From NCBI GenBank assembly GCA_964507195.1, contig CAZDPA010000017.1:1-39018 (forward strand): 39,018 bases of DNA, in the 5' to 3' direction. Both the position numbers and the translations under genes were made by a program. The first letter of the stretch is position 1. Each line of letters begins with the position of its first letter. Shown here one piece after another: positions 24,657-31,615 of this stretch. The notes under the pieces were generated by a model. That model was given only the letters and a program-made list of their open reading frames with translations, searched no databases and was not told the origin of the DNA. This DNA comes from Solimonas sp964507195 (GTDB taxonomy: Bacteria > Pseudomonadota > Gammaproteobacteria > Nevskiales > Nevskiaceae).

Positions 24657-25718
24657 TCATCCGGCCGCACGCACGGATGCACGGATCTTCATCAGGCTGC
24701 GCAGGCCGCTGTCGATCTGATCGAGCAAGGCGTGACGGTCTTCCGGTCTCAGATCGTTGCGTCGCAGGATGCGCACCGCGCCGAGGATCGCCTCCGAGCC
24801 GGCCGTCGCATACCACTTCATGTCTGCAAGCGCCGCTGCCGATGGCCGGTTCAGCATTGCCCGCGCAACCAGCACTTCCGCAAGTCGCGCCAGGTCGGTC
24901 AGCGTATCCAGCTGCGCCTTCGTCCAATGCCGCGGCTGGTTGTCGACAACACAGAGTGCGCCCAGGTGGTGACCGCCCATGGCGGTCACCGGGACGCCGG
25001 CATACGCGGTCACGCCGTGGTGCATCACTGCATCGTTGTGCTGGAGTACCGGATGCTGCCGCGCATCGTCGATGACCACGGCGCCCTGACCGGAAACCAC
25101 CCACTGACACAACGACTGGCTCAACGGAACGTCACGCGGCTCGGAATCCGCGATCCCGACGCTGCTCTTCAGGTACTGCCGGGTGCGGTCGATCAAGGTC
25201 ATTGCGGCGATGGGCGCGCCGACCAGACGTGCCGCCAGTTGCGTGAGATGGTCGTAAGCGGCCTCCGAATGCGTTCCGAGCAGGCCGGAAGCGCGCAGGG
25301 CGGCGAGGCGCGCCTCGGCCGCCATCGTCGCCTGCGGCGCTTCTGTCGGTGCTGGCGGTTTGCCGGAGCTTTGGTGGATCAACGCGAGCACCTGCTCAGG
25401 CTTCGCGTTCAGCGGCAGACAGTGCTGCGCACCCGCCGTCTTCAGCGACTGCACGACGGCCGCATTGCCATCGGTCAATACCACGACGGGAATGGCGGCG
25501 GTGTGAACGTTGGCGCTCAACCAGTTCAGCGCCGTCTCGGCACCACCGCGCGGCAGATGGGTGTCGAGCAGGATGGCCGCGACATTGTTGTGCCGCGCAG
25601 AGCTGTAGACACGATGCGTGTCGTCGGCTTGCAGAACCTCCCAGCCTGAGGACTTGAACGCTTCTTCGTACGGAGTGCCGTGGGCGACCGCAATCAGAAT
25701 TCTATGGGGGCTGGTCAC
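24657..25718 (-). CDS. Receiver-like and GAF domain signalling protein
   Basis: A 353-residue cytoplasmic protein starting at GTG 25718 (ggag site). Residues 5-115 form a response-regulator-like fold with the expected phosphoacceptor Asp52 (AAILLDTHL), Thr in VVLTDG and Lys in LPLNAKP, but the acidic pair that normally follows beta-1 is missing (ILIAVAHG). It is therefore probably a degenerate receiver. Residues about 165-310 form a GAF domain of the common bacterial type (PLSQSLCQWVVSGQGAVVIDDA, GVTAYAGVPV, GALCVVDNQPRHWT). The last 45 residues are helical. No output domain (HTH, GGDEF, kinase) is visible, so the output is probably protein-protein. Target and ligand are unknown. Confidence 0.82.
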   Translation of the reverse strand: MTSPHRILIAVAHGTPYEEAFKSSGWEVLQADDTHRVYSSARHNNVAAILLDTHLPRGGAETALNWLSANVHTAAIPVVVLTDGNAAVVQSLKTAGAQHCLPLNAKPEQVLALIHQSSGKPPAPTEAPQATMAAEARLAALRASGLLGTHSEAAYDHLTQLAARLVGAPIAAMTLIDRTRQYLKSSVGIADSEPRDVPLSQSLCQWVVSGQGAVVIDDARQHPVLQHNDAVMHHGVTAYAGVPVTAMGGHHLGALCVVDNQPRHWTKAQLDTLTDLARLAEVLVARAMLNRPSAAALADMKWYATAGSEAILGAVRILRRNDLRPEDRHALLDQIDSGLRSLMKIRASVRAAG

Positions 25719-25813
25719 GTCATCTCCAACATCAAGCAAGTGTTTCCGGATTCGACCAGCAAAGAGCGGTCGATGCAAGGTAGATGCACCGTCGATCCGC
25801 CATACTCGCCACG

Positions 25814-26608
25814 ATGCACGAACCTAGGACAGCTGCCGGAGGCAGGCTACTCGCAGCTGACGAGCCAGCGGCGTACACCGTCGAATGTGAGTCCGGGCAT
25901 TCCGGCTGGTTGTTGATCTGCGATCACGCCGGCAACCGGGTTCCGCGCAAGCTCGCATCGCTCGGCTTGCCGGACACTGAACTGCAGAGACATATCGCCT
26001 GGGACATCGGCGCCGCGGCGGTCTCGCGCAAGCTCGCCCGCATGCTGGATTCGACGTTGATTCTGCAGACCTATTCGCGCCTGGTGATTGATTGCAACCG
26101 CCCGCTGAACAGCAGCGAATCGATCGTGCTCCTGAGTGAATGCACCGAGATCCCCGGCAACCGGAACCTCAGTGCGGCCGCTGCGCAGCAACGCGCGGAT
26201 GAGATCTTTGTGCCGTATCACGCCTCCATCCGCGCGACACTCGATGCCCGACTGCAGCGTGGCCAGGAGCCCGTTCTGGTATCCATGCACAGCTTCACGC
26301 CGACCTATCTCGGTGAGCGGCGCCCCTGGCATATTGGCGTGCTGCACAACCGCGACTCCCGTCTGGCGCGCGCGCTCATTGGCGCGCTGCGGGCCGAGAC
26401 GGGCCTGAACGTCGGCGACAACGAGCCGTACACAGTCGGTGACGACACGGACTACTCGATACCCGAGTATGGTGAGCGTCGCGGTCTGCTGCATGTCGGC
26501 ATCGAGATCCGGCAAGATCTGATCGAAAACGAAGCCGGCCAACAGGAATGGGCTGCTCGTCTGGATCGATTGTTGCGTGTCTGTTCGGTGCCCTCATTCA
26601 ATCGTTAA
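25814..26608 (+). CDS. N-formylglutamate amidohydrolase-family protein
   Basis: A 264-residue protein of the N-formylglutamate amidohydrolase family, zinc-type hydrolases that in the best-known case release glutamate in histidine degradation. Landmarks: LLICDHAGNRVPRKL, HIAWDIGAAAVSRKLA, QTYSRLVIDCNRPL, LVSMHSFTP and HVGIEIRQDLI. No hut genes are nearby, so the actual substrate may differ; many of these proteins stand alone. I prefer ATG 25814; another ATG at 25784 is in frame. It is divergent from the receiver-GAF gene, with a short shared promoter region. Confidence 0.85.
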   Translation: MHEPRTAAGGRLLAADEPAAYTVECESGHSGWLLICDHAGNRVPRKLASLGLPDTELQRHIAWDIGAAAVSRKLARMLDSTLILQTYSRLVIDCNRPLNSSESIVLLSECTEIPGNRNLSAAAAQQRADEIFVPYHASIRATLDARLQRGQEPVLVSMHSFTPTYLGERRPWHIGVLHNRDSRLARALIGALRAETGLNVGDNEPYTVGDDTDYSIPEYGERRGLLHVGIEIRQDLIENEAGQQEWAARLDRLLRVCSVPSFNR

Positions 26609-26659
26609 TTCCGAACCGGATCACCGGGTCGGCCAATACCGCTGCCCGCGAGTCCGCTC

Positions 26660-27475
26660 ATGCAAATCCGCTTTGGCTACGAACTGGTCTACCAGTGTCC
26701 ACAGTCGACACCGATGATCCTGACGCTGCATGTGCACTACACGCGCACCTCGGATCTGGTCAGGCCCGATCAGCTCCGCACCGATCCCAGCGTGCCGATC
26801 ACGATGTATCGCGATGGCTTCGGCAACTGGTGCAGCCGCATCGTCGCGCCCGCCGGGCGCATCCGCCTGACGGCCGATGGCCTGATCAACGATCGCGGGC
26901 TCACCGAGCCGGTCGCCCTGGACGCCATCCAGCACCCGGTACAGTCGCTGCCGGAGGAAACACTCGTGTATCTGCTCGGCAGCCGGTACTGCGAAACCGA
27001 TCTGCTGACCGACGTCGCCTGGAAACTGTTCGGCCACACGCCGCTCGGCTGGCAACGCGTGCAGGCGATCTGCGACTTCGTCAATCAGCACATCACCTTT
27101 GGCTACCAGTACGCGCGTTCGACCAAGACGGCGTGGCAGACCTACAACGAGCGTCAGGGTGTCTGCCGTGACTACGCGCACCTCGCGATCACGCTGTGCC
27201 GTTGCCTGAACATTCCGGCGCGCTATTGCACCGCGTATCTCGGCGACATCGGCGTTCCCGCAGTCGATGCGCCGATGGATTTCGCCGGCTCGATGGAGGT
27301 CTATCTCGGCGACCGCTGGCATTCGTTTGATCCGCGCAACAATCAGCCGCGCATCGGCCGCATCCTGATCGCGCGCGGTCGTGATGCCGCCGATGTGGCG
27401 ATCACGACGACTTACGGTCCGCATACGCTCGAGAGCTTTCGCGTGTGGACCGATGAGGTGAAGGCTGCGGCCTGA
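26660..27475 (+). CDS. Transglutaminase-like cysteine protease-fold protein
   Basis: A 271-residue protein with an N-terminal beta region (LHVHYTRTSDLVRPD) and a transglutaminase core. The nucleophile is Cys169 in RQGVCRDYAHLAI, preceded by the usual QAICDFVNQHITFGY. The later part reads DFAGSMEVYLGDRWHSFDPRNNQPRIGR. Asp224 is the expected acid, but the His that many relatives have in a DFHAW segment is absent here (Ala209-Gly210), so the active site may be incomplete or altered. Bacterial members act as peptidases or cross-linking enzymes; the substrate is unknown. No signal peptide is present. It lies 51 bases after the amidohydrolase gene on the same strand. Confidence 0.87.
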   Translation: MQIRFGYELVYQCPQSTPMILTLHVHYTRTSDLVRPDQLRTDPSVPITMYRDGFGNWCSRIVAPAGRIRLTADGLINDRGLTEPVALDAIQHPVQSLPEETLVYLLGSRYCETDLLTDVAWKLFGHTPLGWQRVQAICDFVNQHITFGYQYARSTKTAWQTYNERQGVCRDYAHLAITLCRCLNIPARYCTAYLGDIGVPAVDAPMDFAGSMEVYLGDRWHSFDPRNNQPRIGRILIARGRDAADVAITTTYGPHTLESFRVWTDEVKAAA

Positions 27476-27486
27476 TCCCGGGTGGA

Positions 27487-28866
27487 TCAGTGCGTCGCGA
27501 AGTACCAGGCCAGAAAGCCGAAGATCCCGACTGCCGTCAGTCCGCTACCAACTTTGGTCGATGGCTGTTGCAGTGTGGCTTCCGAGGGATTGGCGGCGTT
27601 GTAATGCACGCTGACGGTGCTGCCAACCGGATACTTGTCGGTCCGCTTGCGCACGATCCATTCCGAGCCGGAGATCTCGATGGCGCTGACCCGGCTGGCG
27701 CGGTACTCCTGTCCGGCGACGGCGTAGCTGTATTCGATGTGCGGGTAGCTGCTCTTCTTGCTGCCGATTTTCCGCGTTTCGACTTCGCTGGTCAGGACCG
27801 TGCCGGGTGTGACGGCCCAGCCTGATGCGGTCCTGGGACGGAGCTGCATCGTGATCGTGCGCAGAAGCGAGAGCCCGGCCATCACCGAGAAGATCACGAG
27901 CAGATACGGGTGCCTGACCTGCGGCAGGTATGGCGCGAGCCAGTCCTTGATCTGATCCGGAAACAGGAACCCGCCGCCGATACCGGCCAGGATCACGAAG
28001 ATTCCCGCAACCACAGCCCAGATGATGTGCAGGCCCACCGGCGGATCGCGTTCGAGCACGCTGTTGGCGGGCCTGTCCGGCTGGTAGTAGACCGCAACAC
28101 TGTTGCCGACCGCGTAGAGTCTGAGAATCTCCGGAATGCGCGGATCGTTGTCGGCAATCTCGCCGATGCTGATGCGGCTGCCGGTGAAGCGCTGGCCATT
28201 GGCCTGATAGCTGTAGCGTACGGCAGGTCGATTGACCGAGCGCGTTGCCTCGCCGGTGACTTTCCGCCGCGTGGAAACCAGCTCACTGCTGACGATCTTG
28301 CCGATGGTCTTGGGCCAGGTCGATGCCTTGCGCACCTCGCGCAGCTTCACAAACGTTGCCGCAACGAGGATGCCGGGAATCGCCAACACGAACAGCACGA
28401 CGAACCATCCATCCGTGCTCTGCAGCGAAGGCGGCAGCCAGCCCGGCAGCCAGCTGTCGGGAAACATCGCGACCAGGAAGAACAGCGCCGCGAAGCACGC
28501 GCCGAAGATGCCTGCGGCATGGTTGGTCGCCGACGAGAACTGCGCCTCATCCTCCGGCGCATCCGTATCGGCGGATCGCCACTTGCAGAGACTGCGCCAG
28601 CGATCGTCACGATTGAGGAAGCTGACGAACAGGGTCTGCAGCTGCGTGTCGTCGAGCACGGCGCGGGCCTTGAGCACTTCGCTGCCGAGGCTGCATTGCA
28701 GCGATAACGCCCGCCCCCCGTCGACAGGCTCGGCAAGCAGAAACGTATCGCCTTCTTCGAGCAGCAGGGACCAGTCTTCGTCACGCGGGCCTTGCCCGAT
28801 GGCCTTGACGACATCCGCTTCGCCGGCTCGCGCCGCAAGCTGCTGCTCGCACAGGTCGAGTCTCAT
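27487..28866 (-). CDS. DUF3592 membrane protein, copy 1
   Basis: A 459-residue membrane protein with two DUF3592 modules (about 180-265 and 325-425), each with the extracellular-type pattern (V)RYSYQANGQRFTGSRIS / IEYSYAVAGQEYRASRVS followed by YPVGSTVSVHYNAANPSEA. Hydrophobic segments lie at about 128-185, before and after the second module, and at the very C terminus (GSGLTAVGIFGFLAWYFA). The N-terminal about 100 residues are soluble (LLEEGDTFLLAEP). Function is unknown. It is a tandem duplicate of the gene at 28930-30327. ATG 28866 is chosen over the adjacent GTG because the paralogue also begins MRLDL. Confidence 0.85.
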   Translation of the reverse strand: MRLDLCEQQLAARAGEADVVKAIGQGPRDEDWSLLLEEGDTFLLAEPVDGGRALSLQCSLGSEVLKARAVLDDTQLQTLFVSFLNRDDRWRSLCKWRSADTDAPEDEAQFSSATNHAAGIFGACFAALFFLVAMFPDSWLPGWLPPSLQSTDGWFVVLFVLAIPGILVAATFVKLREVRKASTWPKTIGKIVSSELVSTRRKVTGEATRSVNRPAVRYSYQANGQRFTGSRISIGEIADNDPRIPEILRLYAVGNSVAVYYQPDRPANSVLERDPPVGLHIIWAVVAGIFVILAGIGGGFLFPDQIKDWLAPYLPQVRHPYLLVIFSVMAGLSLLRTITMQLRPRTASGWAVTPGTVLTSEVETRKIGSKKSSYPHIEYSYAVAGQEYRASRVSAIEISGSEWIVRKRTDKYPVGSTVSVHYNAANPSEATLQQPSTKVGSGLTAVGIFGFLAWYFATH

Positions 28867-28929
28867 CACCGGCTCCGCGGTTCAGGCGGGGCACATGGTG
28901 GCGCCGTTCGGCCCGCATCTGCAAATGCT

Positions 28930-30327
28930 TCAGGGCGTGCCGAAATACCAGGCCAGCAAGCCGCAGATCACCGCCGCGATCAGTCCCTTGGCGAGATGGT
29001 TGTAGCCCGGATTCAGGGCCGCCTTGGCCGGATTTTTCCTGTTGTAGTAGACGCTCACGCTGCGTCCAACGGGATACCTGTCGATCATTGCGCGTACCAC
29101 TGACTCCGACCCGGAAACGTCGACGTCCATGCGAATGCGGCTGCCGCGATACTCGCGCCCACCGACGCTGTAGCTGTACTCCAGCCGCGCATAACAGTGT
29201 TCGCTCCGCTCGCGCGATCTGGCGTCGCGCAGTTCGACCCTGCTGACCAGCACCTTGCCGAGCGTGACGGCCCACTCATCGTTGAGCCGGGACCGGGTCT
29301 GCATGGCCAGCGCACTGAGCAGGGAAAAGCCGGCGTTGAACGCGAAGAACAGGAACAGATAGGGATGGGAAAGCGTCGACCACCAGGCTTTGATCTGAAC
29401 CGGGAACAGCGCCCAGCAGGCCAATGCCGCGAGCATCAAACCGAGATAGGGGGCGGAAACCCATAAGGCGCTGTGCGGCGTGGCCGGAGGCGTGACCGGC
29501 TCGCATTCGAGCACGCTGTTTTCTGGCTGGTCCGGCCGGTAGTAAACGGTGACGCTGGTGCCGGGCCTGTAGCGCTGCAGAATATCCGTGGTTCGCGGAT
29601 CGTCATCGCCAATGTCGTCGAGGCTGATGCGATCGCCGGTATAGGGCTTGCCATCAACCTCATAGCTGTAGCGGACGGCCGGCAGATTCACGACTTGCAG
29701 CGCCTCTCCAACCACGCTGCGCTCCTCGGCGATCGCGTCACTGCGCGTGATCTTGCCGGTGGTCTGCGCCCAGCGAATGCGCTCGGGTTTGTTGTGCAGT
29801 CCGCGGCGTCTTGCCATCCCGAGCGCGGCAGCAACCGCAAACCCGATCCAGACAAGGATCCACGCGCCGCGATCCTGCAGCACCGGCGGCAGCCAGCCCG
29901 GGATCCAATGTCCGGGAAAAAGTACGGTCAGGACAATCAGTGCAACAAAGCCGAGCACCGCGAACAGAAACGCGCCTGATCGCGGCGCTGCCGGAGGGTG
30001 GTCAGCCGGCTCGTCGACGGCTTCGTCGGTCATGGCTACCCAGCGGCAGCGCCCGCGCCATTGCCCATCGCGATTCAGAAAGCTGACGAACAGGTCGCGC
30101 AGCTGCGCATCACTGAGCACATCGCGGGCCTTGAGCATTTCAGGGCCGTAGCCGCACTGCAGATCGAGTTTGTTGCGATCGCCGGCGGGTTCGGCGAGGA
30201 GAAAGTCATCGCCCTCTTCAAGCAGCAAGGACCAGCCCTCGTCGCGCGGACCTTGCGCAATGGCCTTCGCGACGTCCGACTCGCTGGCCTGCGCTGCAAC
30301 GACCTGCTCAGACAGATCGAGCCTCAT
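28930..30327 (-). CDS. DUF3592 membrane protein, copy 2
   Basis: A 465-residue paralogue of the preceding gene with the same order of parts: soluble N terminus (MRLDLSEQ, then GPRDEGWSLLLEEGDDFLLAEP), a membrane pair, DUF3592 module 1 (VRYSYEVDGKPYTGDRISL), another membrane pair, module 2 (LEYSYSVGGREYRGSRIRM) and a C-terminal membrane segment ending LLAWYFGTP. ATG 30327 begins the part shared with the paralogue; the upstream extension to 30546 is in the EamA coding region and is a shadow. It starts 4 bases after the EamA stop (TGAGCAAATG), so the three genes form one operon. Function is unknown. Confidence 0.85.
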   Translation of the reverse strand: MRLDLSEQVVAAQASESDVAKAIAQGPRDEGWSLLLEEGDDFLLAEPAGDRNKLDLQCGYGPEMLKARDVLSDAQLRDLFVSFLNRDGQWRGRCRWVAMTDEAVDEPADHPPAAPRSGAFLFAVLGFVALIVLTVLFPGHWIPGWLPPVLQDRGAWILVWIGFAVAAALGMARRRGLHNKPERIRWAQTTGKITRSDAIAEERSVVGEALQVVNLPAVRYSYEVDGKPYTGDRISLDDIGDDDPRTTDILQRYRPGTSVTVYYRPDQPENSVLECEPVTPPATPHSALWVSAPYLGLMLAALACWALFPVQIKAWWSTLSHPYLFLFFAFNAGFSLLSALAMQTRSRLNDEWAVTLGKVLVSRVELRDARSRERSEHCYARLEYSYSVGGREYRGSRIRMDVDVSGSESVVRAMIDRYPVGRSVSVYYNRKNPAKAALNPGYNHLAKGLIAAVICGLLAWYFGTP

Positions 30328-30331
30328 TTGC

Positions 30332-31243
30332 TCAGGCCGGCTTGCGGTCTGCTGCGACGATTGGCGCGGCCGACGTCGCCAGCCTGCACAGCACGATGCC
30401 GCCAAGCACCACCGCACCCCCGATCGCCTGCTGCGGACCGAAGCGCTCGGCGAGCAGCACCCACGCGAACATGGTCGCGGCCACCGGCTGCACCAGCAGG
30501 CTGACCGAGGAGAACGTCGCCGGCAGATGCGCGAGCGCGTAGGCAATCAAACCCTGACCGCCGACATGCGACAGCAGCGCAAGGCCAAGCAGCATCAGCC
30601 AGCTGTGCAGCGTCGGCGGCAGCAGGGCTTCGCCCAGAGCCAGCGCCAGCGGCGCGGTGGCGAGCGCGCCGACCAGGGTGCTCCAGAACATCACCTGCAC
30701 GGTCGTGAACCAGCGCCGCTGGCGGCTGACCGTCAGCAGATAGCCGGCGTAGAACACGGCCGAAGCCACACCGAACAGGTCACCGAGCGCGGTTTCCATG
30801 CCGATCTCCAGGCTGTCGGCGACGAGCAGACCGGCACCGATAATCGCCAGCAGCAGGCCCAGCGCGAAGCGTCCGCTGGTGCGCTCGCCGAACAGTGCCC
30901 ATGCGGCGAAGGCGACAAATACCGGTGCGACATTGGCGAGCAGGGTGGCGTTGGCAATCGAGGTGTAGCGGATCGACTGGTGCCACAGGGCGAGGTCCGC
31001 TGCGAAGAACAGGCCGGCGAGCCACAGCCAGTGCAGGTGGCCGCTGGCTGCTCCGGCTTCGGCTTCCGGCCGATCCTGGCGCCACAGCCACAGGCCGAGC
31101 AGCGGCAGGGCCAGCGCCAGGCGCCAGAATGCGGCGGTGCTCGGCCCGACCTCGGCGACGCGGACGAAGATCGGCGCCAGGCCGATGAGTACGGCGCCCA
31201 GAATCAGCGCCGGCAGGGCGCGGGCCGTCTCGTTTGTACTCAC
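30332..31243 (-). CDS. EamA-family (DMT) transporter
   Basis: A 303-residue inner-membrane protein with about ten hydrophobic helices and two EamA repeats, the drug/metabolite transporter fold. Features: LILGAVLIGLAPIFVRVAEVGPSTAAFWRLALALPLL in repeat 1, HQSIRYTSIANATLLANVAPVFVAFAAW, and HLPATFSSVSLLVQPVAATMFAWVLLAERFGPQQAIGGAVV in repeat 2. The substrate (metabolite or amino-acid export is common) cannot be inferred. The start is uncertain: GTG 31243 gives the family length, while the frame is open to 31303. It heads an operon with the two DUF3592 genes. Confidence 0.9.
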   Translation of the reverse strand: MSTNETARALPALILGAVLIGLAPIFVRVAEVGPSTAAFWRLALALPLLGLWLWRQDRPEAEAGAASGHLHWLWLAGLFFAADLALWHQSIRYTSIANATLLANVAPVFVAFAAWALFGERTSGRFALGLLLAIIGAGLLVADSLEIGMETALGDLFGVASAVFYAGYLLTVSRQRRWFTTVQVMFWSTLVGALATAPLALALGEALLPPTLHSWLMLLGLALLSHVGGQGLIAYALAHLPATFSSVSLLVQPVAATMFAWVLLAERFGPQQAIGGAVVLGGIVLCRLATSAAPIVAADRKPA

Positions 31244-31416
31244 CGTCCAATCCCCGCTGTCTGGCGCATCGTCACGCTGGCCTTGGCCGGGACGGCAGGG
31301 CAAATGGGAGTCTGGAAATGGTGCGGGAAGAACGGCATGGCGGCGAAGATTAACAGCCCACCGCAGGCGGGTTGGCGTTTATGATCCGGCTGGCCGGAGA
31401 CCCCTACCCGCGTTCC

Positions 31417-31425
31417 TTATGCACA
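31417..31425 (+). promoter_or_regulatory. DnaA box (ttatgcaca)
   Basis: An exact match to the strict DnaA-box consensus TTATNCACA, about 190 bases upstream of priA. Confidence 0.6.
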
Positions 31426-31602
31426 ACAGTCACTCACCACGGTTCTGCGCCACAATCAAGCGCATCTTCGGTAAGAATCTTGCAATGTTCGTGGAAGCTC
31501 ATGTTTTGAAACAGGATATTCACGCGAATCTGATTGCGCGCGAATCTCAGTGGAGCGCCCGGACTTACTACATACCAGTAGGTCGGCAGGACATCCACAA
31601 GT

Positions 31603-31611
31603 TTATCCACA
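31603..31611 (+). promoter_or_regulatory. DnaA box (ttatccaca) at the priA start
   Basis: An exact copy of the highest-affinity DnaA box, ending 4 bases before the priA ATG, so it covers the ribosome-binding region. A second, weaker box (acatccaca) lies 3 bases upstream. Confidence 0.6.
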
Positions 31612-31615
31612 GGCT

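Larger units (their letters stand above)
31244..31615. promoter_or_regulatory. Divergent region upstream of priA with a DnaA-box cluster
   Basis: A 372-base region between the EamA gene and priA, with an AT-rich middle (about 31455-31545). It holds two consensus DnaA boxes listed separately and two 7/9 matches, atattcacg (31516-31524) and acatccaca (31591-31599), all in the same orientation. A 44-codon open frame (31485-31619) crosses it but has no convincing ribosome site. Confidence 0.55.

Noticed and set aside
28867..31300. Upstream extension of the second DUF3592 gene to 30546
   Set aside because: The extra codons overlap the EamA coding sequence and are Arg/Ser/Cys-rich; the paralogue begins at MRLDL.
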